Shown: positions 44,013-50,886 of the stretch, in pieces | How the letters are laid out: each line of letters opens with the position of its first letter | Numbering within the stretch: position 1 is the stretch's first letter | NCBI GenBank assembly: GCA_049644325.1 | Contig: JBARRR010000013.1 | Span: forward strand, 1-54,011 | Source: DASZHA01 sp049644325 | Lineage (GTDB): Bacteria > Chloroflexota > Dormibacteria > DASZGP01 | Direction: 5' to 3' | DNA: 54,011 nucleotides | Notes under the pieces: model-generated | Told to the model about the DNA's origin: nothing | Database searches by the model: none | What the model saw: the letters and a program-made list of their open reading frames with translations, nothing else | Translations under genes and position numbers: made by a program

Positions 44013-45314
44013 ATGCAGCGCCAAGCCCTTTCCCACGCCCCAGAGACCTCCGAGGAAGCCGTCGGCGGCCCGTCCCTGGCCGACGTCGACCCCGATGTCG
44101 CGGCCCTGATCGGCAAGGAAATCGAGCGCCAGAAGACCAAGCTGGAGCTGATCGCATCGGAGAACTTCGTCAGCCGCGCGGTGCTGGAGGCGGCGGGCTC
44201 GGTGCTGACCAACAAATACGCCGAGGGCTACCCGGGACGGCGATACTACGGCGGCTGTGAGTACATCGACCAGATCGAGCAGCTGGCCATCGACCGCGTC
44301 AAGGAGCTGTTCGGCGCCGAGCACGCCAATGTCCAGCCCCACGCCGGCGCCCAGGCCAACACGGCGGTCTACTTCGCCTCCGTCAACCCCGGCGACGCCA
44401 TCCTCGGCCTGGCCCTGCCCCACGGCGGCCACCTCACCCACGGCCACCATCTCAACTTCTCGGGACACTATTTCAACTTCGTCCCCTACGAGGTCGAGGC
44501 GGGCACCGAGGTCATCGACTACGACAAGCTCCGGGCCCAGGCCAAGGAGGTGCAGCCGAAGATGATCGTCGCGGGGGCCTCGGCCTACCCGCGGACGCTG
44601 GACTTCGCCGCCTTCGGGTCGATCGCCAAGGAGGTCGGGGCCATCCTCTTCGTCGACATGGCCCACATCGCCGGCCTGGTGGCCGCGGGGCTGCACCCCA
44701 GCCCGGTGCCCTACGCTGACATTATCTCGTCGACCACCCACAAGACCCTGCGTGGCCCCCGGGGCGGCCTCATCCTCTGCACCGCCGAATGGCAGAAGAA
44801 AATCGACTCCGCGGTGTTCCCCGGCATCCAGGGCGGCCCCCTGGAGCACATCATCGCCGCCAAGGCGGTGGCCTTCAAGGAGGCGCTGACCGACGATTTC
44901 AAGGCCTACCAGCGGCGGATCGTGGCCAATGCCGCGACGCTTGCCTCAGAGCTCTCCAACCGGGGCTTGCGCCTGGTCTCGGGCGGGACCGACACCCACC
45001 TGATGCTGGCCGACGTCACCGCCATCGGGCTCACCGGCAAGCAGGCCGAATCGATCCTCGACGCGGCCGGGATCACCGTCAACAAGAACACCATCCCCTT
45101 TGACCAGAACCCGCCGATGACCGCCAGCGGCATCCGCGTCGGCACCCCCGCGGTGACCACTCGGGGCATGGGCGAGGAGGAGATGGCGGAGATCGCCGGC
45201 CTCATGGTCGAGGTCCTGGGCAAGCCCGACGACGAGGCCGCCCACAGCGAGGTCGCGGCCCGGGTGGCCGATCTCTGCGGCCGCTTCCCCCTCCACGTCC
45301 CGGTTCGGGTCTGA
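44013..45314 (+). CDS. glyA: Serine hydroxymethyltransferase
   Basis: 433 residues from ATG 44013 (an in-frame ATG at 43995 adds six residues but lies upstream of the -10 box). Motifs: KLELIASENFVS, TNKYAEGYPGRRYYGGCEYID, QPHAGAQANTAVY, FVDMAHIAGLVAAG and the PLP lysine in STTHKTLRGPRGGL. It converts serine plus tetrahydrofolate to glycine plus methylene-THF, the main one-carbon source. The first 30 residues vary and include a short acidic lead. It is divergent from holB and converges on a SnoaL-like gene. Confidence 0.98.
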   Translation: MQRQALSHAPETSEEAVGGPSLADVDPDVAALIGKEIERQKTKLELIASENFVSRAVLEAAGSVLTNKYAEGYPGRRYYGGCEYIDQIEQLAIDRVKELFGAEHANVQPHAGAQANTAVYFASVNPGDAILGLALPHGGHLTHGHHLNFSGHYFNFVPYEVEAGTEVIDYDKLRAQAKEVQPKMIVAGASAYPRTLDFAAFGSIAKEVGAILFVDMAHIAGLVAAGLHPSPVPYADIISSTTHKTLRGPRGGLILCTAEWQKKIDSAVFPGIQGGPLEHIIAAKAVAFKEALTDDFKAYQRRIVANAATLASELSNRGLRLVSGGTDTHLMLADVTAIGLTGKQAESILDAAGITVNKNTIPFDQNPPMTASGIRVGTPAVTTRGMGEEEMAEIAGLMVEVLGKPDDEAAHSEVAARVADLCGRFPLHVPVRV

Positions 45315-45318
45315 CCGG

Positions 45319-45681
45319 CTAGCTACCCTCCACCATCCACCACTCGGTGAACTCCGCGGCGCGACCGTCGGGGTCGAGGCGGATCACCCACAGGTTGCCG
45401 TAACCCTCGGGGTCCTGACCCGGGTAGCGCGTCCAGCCACGGACGAAGCCGACGTCACCATCGACGCCCAGCACCTCCCAGCGGAACTCGTGGTCGCCCG
45501 GCTCGTCCTTGCGGTCAAGCCAGCCGCTGAGGATCGCCTCCTGGCCCTTCCAGGGTGCTCGGTGGGGCGCTGTCAGGTAGGCGGCATCGGTGCTGAAGAG
45601 GGCGACGATGTCGTCCGGGTCGTTGCTTTCCCAGGCCTTCACATAGCGACTGACCCAGTAGTCGAGGTCGGAGGATTCCAT
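45319..45681 (-). CDS. Small SnoaL/NTF2-fold protein
   Basis: 120 residues. It starts with the NTF2-like signature YWVSRYVKAWESNDPDDIVALFSTDAAYLTAPH, followed by WKGQEAILSGWL, strands with DVGFVRGWTRYPG and a closing FTEWWMVEGS. It likely binds a small hydrophobic ligand in its cone; catalytic Asp/His pairs typical of SnoaL cannot be assigned with certainty. It stands alone on its strand, four bases from the convergent glyA stop and 57 bases from the TauE gene. Confidence 0.82.
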   Translation of the reverse strand: MESSDLDYWVSRYVKAWESNDPDDIVALFSTDAAYLTAPHRAPWKGQEAILSGWLDRKDEPGDHEFRWEVLGVDGDVGFVRGWTRYPGQDPEGYGNLWVIRLDPDGRAAEFTEWWMVEGS

Positions 45682-45738
45682 CCCGTCAAAGGTATAGCTG
45701 AGGGCTGACGAGCGTCGCCCGGCGGGGCGCGCGTGGAG

Positions 45739-46659
45739 TCAGGCGGTCCGCTCGGCGACGGGCTCGAGGGCCGGGGCGGCAGGCTCGGACGCCGGGCCAA
45801 AGCGGTGCAGGATGGCCCAGGTGACACCGCCCGCCGCCGCGAGGGAAACCAGGATGCCGACCAGCTCGAGGTTGCCGACATTAAGGAGCTTGAGCGCGCT
45901 GGCGGCGAGCACCAGGAAGAGCGCCGGTCGGATGACGCGGTCGGGCGCGCGGGAGGACAACGCTGCGCCCGCCAAAACACCCGGGATGCTGCCAATCAGT
46001 AACGACACCGTCAGCTCCATGCGGAAGTCGCCGAACAAGATGTGGCCCGCCGCCGCCGCCGTCACCAGTGGCACGGCCTGAACCAGGTCCGTGCCGACGA
46101 GCCGCGAGCTCGAGAAGGTCGGGTACAAGAGCAAGAGCATCGCAACGATCAGCGACCCGGAGCCAACCGAGGTCATCCCCACGAGCAGCCCCCCAATGGC
46201 CCCCACCGCGACGGTGGCGACGCGGTTGACCTTGATCTCCTCGTCACCGGCCCACGCGCCGCGGCGGCGGCTGCGCGCCTGCAGCAGGCCCTTGGCCACG
46301 ACCGCTGCGGCGGCAAGGAGCAGCGCGACCCCCAGCACCAGCTTGAGACGCCCGTCCACCTCGGGTCCCTGGCCGAGCAGCCTGACGATGAATACCCCGG
46401 CGAACGCAGCCGGTACCGAGCCGACCATCAGCCAGCGCACAAGGCCGAAATGCACGGTGCCGCGCCGGAGGTGAACAGCGCTGCCAAACGGCTTCATGAT
46501 CATCGAAGCCACCAGGTCGGAGGAGACCGCGGCCAGGGGCTGGACCTTGAAGAGGAGCACCAGGATCGGGGTCATCAGCGCGCCGCCGCCCATACCGGTC
46601 AGTCCGACGATGAACCCGACGATTAGCGCCGCGCCCGCAACCAGGGGATCAATGTGCAC
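45739..46659 (-). CDS. TauE/SafE family anion or sulfite exporter
   Basis: 306 residues, eight or nine membrane helices. Both repeats carry the family pattern: IVGFIVGLTGMGGGALMTPIL near the N-terminus and AIGGLLVGMTSVGSGSLIVAML in the middle. Members export sulfite, sulfoacetate or related organic anions from sulfonate breakdown; no such breakdown enzymes are in view. The GTG at 46659 has GGAG eight bases upstream. The 218-base gap to the divergent dehydrogenase operon carries the regulatory DNA for both. Confidence 0.92.
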   Translation of the reverse strand: MHIDPLVAGAALIVGFIVGLTGMGGGALMTPILVLLFKVQPLAAVSSDLVASMIMKPFGSAVHLRRGTVHFGLVRWLMVGSVPAAFAGVFIVRLLGQGPEVDGRLKLVLGVALLLAAAAVVAKGLLQARSRRRGAWAGDEEIKVNRVATVAVGAIGGLLVGMTSVGSGSLIVAMLLLLYPTFSSSRLVGTDLVQAVPLVTAAAAGHILFGDFRMELTVSLLIGSIPGVLAGAALSSRAPDRVIRPALFLVLAASALKLLNVGNLELVGILVSLAAAGGVTWAILHRFGPASEPAAPALEPVAERTA

Positions 46660-46840
46660 TCGTCGCTCTCCAACGTGGGGCCACGGCCGACCCCATTTCG
46701 ACTATCTCTACTAAGACAGGGGACAAAGCATAGTTGCGCGGCATCCCCGAAGTCAACGCACGCCGCCCCTGGCTAGGCCCCAGAGGCCGCTCGACCGCCG
46801 TAGGGGGCGTATCCTTTTGGGCACAGAACCTGACTGGGTC

Positions 46841-46857
46841 GTCACCTTTGTCGTGAC
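46841..46857 (+). promoter_or_regulatory. Inverted repeat upstream of the two-subunit acyl-CoA dehydrogenase operon
   Basis: GTCAC-N7-GTGAC at 46841-46857 is a short perfect inverted repeat, 20 bases before the dehydrogenase ATG. It could bind a TetR- or GntR-type repressor of acyl-CoA genes. No convincing -10 or -35 is seen around it. The rest of the 46660-46877 gap shows only AT-richer sequence at 46695-46735 that may hold the TauE promoter. Confidence 0.3.
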
Positions 46858-46877
46858 ACCTACACGAGAGGACGCGC

Positions 46878-48074
46878 ATGGACTTCGACGAGAGCCCCGA
46901 GGACGCCGCGTTTCGCGACGAGATCCGGACCTGGCTGGCCGAACACAAGCAGGAGATGGCGGACACCAAGCGGGTCCCCGGCGACACCCCCCGCGAGGAG
47001 TACGCCAAGTTCCGCGAATGGGAGAAGACGCTGTTCGACGGTGGCTGGGCCGGGATCGCCTGGCCCAACGAATATGGCGGCCGCGGGGCGTCGCTCTACC
47101 AGCAGGCGGTCTTCACCGAGGAGTACGCCCAGGCCAACGGCCCCGAGCGCATCAACCGGCTGGGCCTCGGGCTGCTGGCGCCGACGCTGATGATGTACGG
47201 AACCGAGGAGCAGAAGCAGGCGCACCTGTCCAAGACCCTTTCGGGCGATGAGGTGTGGTGCCAGGGCTTCAGCGAGCCGGGCGCCGGCAGCGACCTTGCC
47301 GCCCTCCGGACCAAGGCGGTGCGCGAGGGCGACGAGTACGTGATCAACGGGCAGAAGGTCTGGACGTCGTTCGCCCAGGCCGCCGACTGGATTTTCCTGC
47401 TGGTGCGCACCGACCCCGACGCGCCCAAGCACAAGGGCATCACCTACATCCTGGTCGACATGAAGTCGCCGGGCATCGAGGTCCGACCGATCGTGCAGAT
47501 CACCGGCTACCAGGGCGAGACCGGCTTCTGCGAGACGTTCTTCACCGACGTGCGGGTTCCCGCGAGCAATGTCGTCGGGAAGGTCAACGACGGCTGGAAG
47601 GTGGCGATGGCGACCTTGGGCTTCGAACGCGGAACCGGGCTCGGCTCTCCCGCGGCCTTCAAAGCCCTTTTGGACAGGGTTGTCGACATCACCCTGCACG
47701 AACCACGCTACGACGGCATCGCCGCCGACGACCCCGATATCCGCCGCCGCATCGCCCAGGGCTTCATCGAAACCCGCGTCTACGAGCTCAACACCAAGCG
47801 CGTCCTGAGCAAGCTTGCCAAGGGTGCTGAGCTGGGTTCCGAGGCCTCCCTGAGCAAGCTCTACTGGTCGGAGATGGACGCGCGGCTGTTCGAGCTGGGC
47901 AACGACGCGCTGGGCCCGCGCGCCGAGCTGGCTCGGGATGCCGCCGACGCCGAGTCGGGTGGCAAATGGTTCGGCGAGTACCTCTACGCCCGGGCCAGCA
48001 TGATCTACGCCGGCACCAGCGAGATCCAGAAGAACATCATCGCCCAGCGCGTGCTGGGCCTCCCCCGCACGTAA
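46878..48074 (+). CDS. Acyl-CoA dehydrogenase, alpha-type subunit of a heteromeric pair
   Basis: 398 residues, full three-domain fold: FDGGWAGIAWPNEYGGRGASLY, GFSEPGAGSDLAAL, INGQKVWTSFA, and a C-terminal YARASMIYAGTSEIQKNIIAQRVLGLPR (split across two helices). In the loop where classical enzymes have the catalytic Glu (IYEGTS) there is Ala (IYAGTS). This fits the FadE26/FadE28-like subunits of alpha2-beta2 dehydrogenases, which place the base elsewhere. The partner follows four bases downstream. Such pairs oxidise branched or sterol side-chain CoAs in mycobacteria; the substrate here is unknown. AGAGGA lies before the ATG. Confidence 0.92.
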   Translation: MDFDESPEDAAFRDEIRTWLAEHKQEMADTKRVPGDTPREEYAKFREWEKTLFDGGWAGIAWPNEYGGRGASLYQQAVFTEEYAQANGPERINRLGLGLLAPTLMMYGTEEQKQAHLSKTLSGDEVWCQGFSEPGAGSDLAALRTKAVREGDEYVINGQKVWTSFAQAADWIFLLVRTDPDAPKHKGITYILVDMKSPGIEVRPIVQITGYQGETGFCETFFTDVRVPASNVVGKVNDGWKVAMATLGFERGTGLGSPAAFKALLDRVVDITLHEPRYDGIAADDPDIRRRIAQGFIETRVYELNTKRVLSKLAKGAELGSEASLSKLYWSEMDARLFELGNDALGPRAELARDAADAESGGKWFGEYLYARASMIYAGTSEIQKNIIAQRVLGLPRT

Positions 48075-48078
48075 CGCG

Positions 48079-49089
48079 ATGGACTTCGACTTTTCTGACG
48101 AGCAGTACATGCTGCGCGACACGGTGCGCGACCTGCTGGCCAAGGAGAGCACGCCGGCCGAGGTGCGCCGGATGTGGGATGACGAGAAGGGGCGCTCGCC
48201 GGAGCGCTGGCGCAAGCTTGGCGAGCTCGGGGTTCTCGGCCTCAACATCCCGGAGGCCGCGGGTGGCGCCGGCATGGACGAGCTCGACATGGTTTTGGTG
48301 CTCGAGGAGGCGGGCAGGGCGATCCTCCCCGAACCGCTGCTGGAGCACGCCGCGGTCGGCGCTCCCCTGCTGGCGCGGGCCGGCACCGACGCGCAGAAGA
48401 CCGAGTGGCTGCCCAAGCTGGCAACCGGGGAAGCCATCGTCACGGTGGGTCTTGCGGGCCAGCCGTACGTCCAGGACGCCGGCGCGGACATCGTCATCCT
48501 GGAGCAGGACGGTGAGCTCCACGCCGCCACCCAGGACCGCCTGACGCTGACCCCGATGCCGTCGGTCGATCGTGCCCGGCGTCTCTCCAAGGTCACCGCC
48601 GAGCTCGACGAGGCGACCCTCATGGGCCCCGTCGGCACCAACGCAGCCTGGGCCTTCGACCACGGCGCCGCTGCCACTTCTGCCGAGCTGCTCGGCATCG
48701 GTGAGGCGATGCTCGACATGACGATCGCCTACGCCAAGGAACGCGAGCAGTTCGGGCACAAGATCGGCAGCTTCCAGGCCGTCCAGCACAAGCTGGCCGA
48801 GACCTACCTGCTGGTCGAGACCGCCAAGGCGGCGGTCTACTACGCCGCCTACGCCCTGGCCAAGGACCTCCCCGACGCCCCCATCCACGTCAGCGTGGCC
48901 AAGGCCTACGCCTCGGATGCGGAGCGCCGCGCCAACTACGAGTCGCTCCAGATCCATGGCGGCATCGGCTTCACCTGGGAGCATGATCTTCACCTATGGC
49001 TGAAGCGCGGTCGCGCCCTCGAGGCGCAGTACGGGGACGCCGACTGGCACCGGCGTCGCATCGCAGACTGGGTCTACGCGCAGCGCTGA
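48079..49089 (+). CDS. Acyl-CoA dehydrogenase, beta-type subunit of a heteromeric pair
   Basis: 336 residues, about 50 fewer than a full enzyme. The central region is degenerate: where the FAD-contact motif (TEPxxGSD) should be, it reads VGLAGQPYVQDAGADIV. The C-terminal domain is preserved, with YAKEREQFGHKIGSFQAVQHKLAE and YESLQIHGGIGFTWEHDLHLWLKR. This asymmetric composition is typical of beta subunits in alpha2-beta2 acyl-CoA dehydrogenases, which share FAD sites with the alpha subunit. The ATG is four bases after the alpha stop. Its last 94 bases overlap the start of a lipoprotein gene in another frame. Confidence 0.9.
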   Translation: MDFDFSDEQYMLRDTVRDLLAKESTPAEVRRMWDDEKGRSPERWRKLGELGVLGLNIPEAAGGAGMDELDMVLVLEEAGRAILPEPLLEHAAVGAPLLARAGTDAQKTEWLPKLATGEAIVTVGLAGQPYVQDAGADIVILEQDGELHAATQDRLTLTPMPSVDRARRLSKVTAELDEATLMGPVGTNAAWAFDHGAAATSAELLGIGEAMLDMTIAYAKEREQFGHKIGSFQAVQHKLAETYLLVETAKAAVYYAAYALAKDLPDAPIHVSVAKAYASDAERRANYESLQIHGGIGFTWEHDLHLWLKRGRALEAQYGDADWHRRRIADWVYAQR

Positions 49090-49574
49090 TCGTCCTCGCC
49101 GCCGGCCTGCTGGCCGCATGCGGCGGACCCTCGGACTCGGGGTCGACGTCCGCTGCCGGGTCGACCCCGACCCCGAGCTCCAACCCGGCCCTGAAGGTGA
49201 TCTGCAACGTCGTCACCAAGGACCAGGCCAAGGCTGCCTCCGGCATCGACTTCCCCCAGCCCCCGGCGGCGATCGCCAAGGCGCACGGGGCAGAGTGCCG
49301 CTACGACACCCCGAAGGGGCTGGTCAGCGTGGAGGTGGACGACAGCCAGGGCGTCGACGCCGGCCGGGTGGCCTTCAGCGGCACTGGCACACAGACGCTG
49401 CCGGGCCTCGGCGATGAGGCGATCTGGAACCCCTCGCTCTACGTGCTCTGGATCCGCAAGGGCAATGCCGCGCTGACGATCCAGATTGTCAACCTCAACG
49501 TCGAGAAGGACACCATCCGCAACAACGCCGTCAACCTGGCAAACCAGGTCCTGCCCAAGCTCCAGACCAGCTAG
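48996..49574 (+). CDS. Putative secreted lipoprotein, function unknown
   Basis: 192 residues. A long Arg-rich n-region (1-27) precedes a hydrophobic core and a lipobox LLAAC-GG with the lipid Cys at about 42. A Ser/Thr/Pro linker then leads to a domain with VICNVVTKDQAKAASGIDF, CRYDTP and LGDEAIWNPSLYVLWIRKG, which resembles the DUF3558-type lipoproteins of actinobacteria. The only standard start in frame is the ATG at 48996, so the gene overlaps the dehydrogenase by 94 bases; a non-standard CTG closer to the core is possible. It may be exported in step with the dehydrogenase operon. Confidence 0.75.
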   Translation: MAEARSRPRGAVRGRRLAPASHRRLGLRAALIVLAAGLLAACGGPSDSGSTSAAGSTPTPSSNPALKVICNVVTKDQAKAASGIDFPQPPAAIAKAHGAECRYDTPKGLVSVEVDDSQGVDAGRVAFSGTGTQTLPGLGDEAIWNPSLYVLWIRKGNAALTIQIVNLNVEKDTIRNNAVNLANQVLPKLQTS

Positions 49575-50344
49575 GACCTCCCGTTGACACCCAGCTGGCT
49601 CGGACCCGATGGCGCCAGCAGCGCATCAAACCCGTCGGTCCAACTGGACCGCTGTTCGCCAGAAACCGCGTAACCCGAGTAGCCGTCCAACCCAGCAACC
49701 CAGTTGAGTGCGGATGACCCCATCGCGAAGGCGGCGGTAGCGAACGCGTCGGCGTAAGTCAGTCGCGGTCCGGCCACCGTGATGCTGAGAACGCCCGCCG
49801 GCGCGCGGCCGGTGGCCGGGTCGATGATGTGCTCACCTCGTTCGTAGGTTCCGCTCGTGGCCACAGCTAGATCCCGCGCGAACACCACCGCAGAGACGCG
49901 GCTCGGTTGGAGCGGGTGGCGAATGCCCACCCGCCACTGGCGGCCCGGTTCTGGCTCGCCCCGCGCCACCACGTCGCCGCCGGCGTTGACGCAGTAATTC
50001 TGGGCGCCCGCGGCGTCGAGGATCTCACAGCCCCGGTCGATGGACCAACCCTTGACCACTCCAGATGGGTCGAAGCCGTCGCGGCTGTGCCGCCAGGCGT
50101 CGAAGCGCCCTTGGGTAATCGATTGCAGCGCCTTGCAAAGGGCAACGATCTCATCCAGGTCCGCGTCACCGTCAGCGAGGTCCAGGGTGCCGCGCCGAAC
50201 TCGGCTCACCATGCTCGCCTCCTTGAACGGGCTGAAGCGGTCGTCGACTGACCGGAGCCAGTCGAAAAACGCGTCAACGACGTCGCCGGCGACGGATGGC
50301 TCGCGCAAGTCGAGCCCTATGGCCGTTCCCATGATGTGCTCCAC
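49571..50344 (-). CDS. apbE: FAD:protein FMN transferase (ApbE)
   Basis: 257 residues from GTG 50344, preceded by GGGGAGGGG and giving the typical opening VEHIMGTAIGLDLRE. Family motifs: the FDPSGVVKGWSID segment, NAGGDVVARG, HIIDPATGRAP and TYADAFATAAFAMG, whose Asp and Ala/Thr positions line the metal and FAD site. It attaches FMN to a Thr of a target protein outside the membrane. No signal peptide is visible, so it may act in the cytoplasm or use a downstream start; this is odd for ApbE. The likely target is the neighbouring FMN-binding protein. It shares its stop (CTAG) with the convergent lipoprotein gene. Confidence 0.92.
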   Translation of the reverse strand: MEHIMGTAIGLDLREPSVAGDVVDAFFDWLRSVDDRFSPFKEASMVSRVRRGTLDLADGDADLDEIVALCKALQSITQGRFDAWRHSRDGFDPSGVVKGWSIDRGCEILDAAGAQNYCVNAGGDVVARGEPEPGRQWRVGIRHPLQPSRVSAVVFARDLAVATSGTYERGEHIIDPATGRAPAGVLSITVAGPRLTYADAFATAAFAMGSSALNWVAGLDGYSGYAVSGEQRSSWTDGFDALLAPSGPSQLGVNGRS

Positions 50345-50384
50345 ACGCCCCCTCCCCGGGGTCGGGCCACCTGGTCTGGCGACC

Positions 50385-50873
50385 TCAGCCACGGGCCATG
50401 TCGAGGGCGGACTGCAGCGATTGCGCATAGCCGTAAGAGGTGTAGGTCGCTCCTGAAAGAGTGTCGATCTGGGCGTTCTGGGCCTGTAGGGCCTCGTCAT
50501 GAAGGATCGGTCCGACAGCCTGGCTGATCTCCTGCGACCTGGGGCGGTCGTATGGCAGCTGAATCGCCTGCACATCGGTGATCCGCCCCCCTGAAATCGT
50601 CACCTTGACCTGGACATCCCCGAAACGATTGGGCACGTCCTGCCCGGTGTACTGGCCGTCCTTGACCGAGCCTGCGGCTTGCGCCGAAGCCGAAGGCGTG
50701 GGCACTGCCGAAGCCGTCGCCTGGGCTGTCGCAGTAGACGACGACCCGACGTCGGGTTGTTGGGAGGGGATGACCGCGGTGGGCCCCGGCGCGCGGGGCT
50801 GGTCGGGGGTCTTGAAGTTGAGCAGGAGGACGAGGCCGGCAACTATGGCAAAAATCGCAACAGCAGGTCTCAT
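50385..50873 (-). CDS. Membrane-anchored FMN-binding protein, predicted ApbE target
   Basis: 162 residues. One N-terminal membrane helix (VAIFAIVAGLVLLLNF) anchors a Ser/Thr/Ala/Pro linker (30-68) and an FMN-binding domain (about 70-162) with DGQYTGQDV, VQVKVTISGGRITDV and the flavinylation site DTLSGAT-YTS, predicted acceptor T143. The Dxx(S/T)GAT motif is the ApbE recognition sequence. It would carry electrons on the outer face, between the flavocytochrome encoded next door and an unknown acceptor. It sits 13 bases downstream of the flavocytochrome gene and 40 bases from apbE. Confidence 0.92.
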   Translation of the reverse strand: MRPAVAIFAIVAGLVLLLNFKTPDQPRAPGPTAVIPSQQPDVGSSSTATAQATASAVPTPSASAQAAGSVKDGQYTGQDVPNRFGDVQVKVTISGGRITDVQAIQLPYDRPRSQEISQAVGPILHDEALQAQNAQIDTLSGATYTSYGYAQSLQSALDMARG

Positions 50874-50886
50874 AGCTGCGGCATCT

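Noticed and set aside
46860..48719. 619-codon minus-strand open frame opposite the dehydrogenase pair
   Set aside because: Spans two real genes and an intergenic junction in mirror frame; low-complexity translation.
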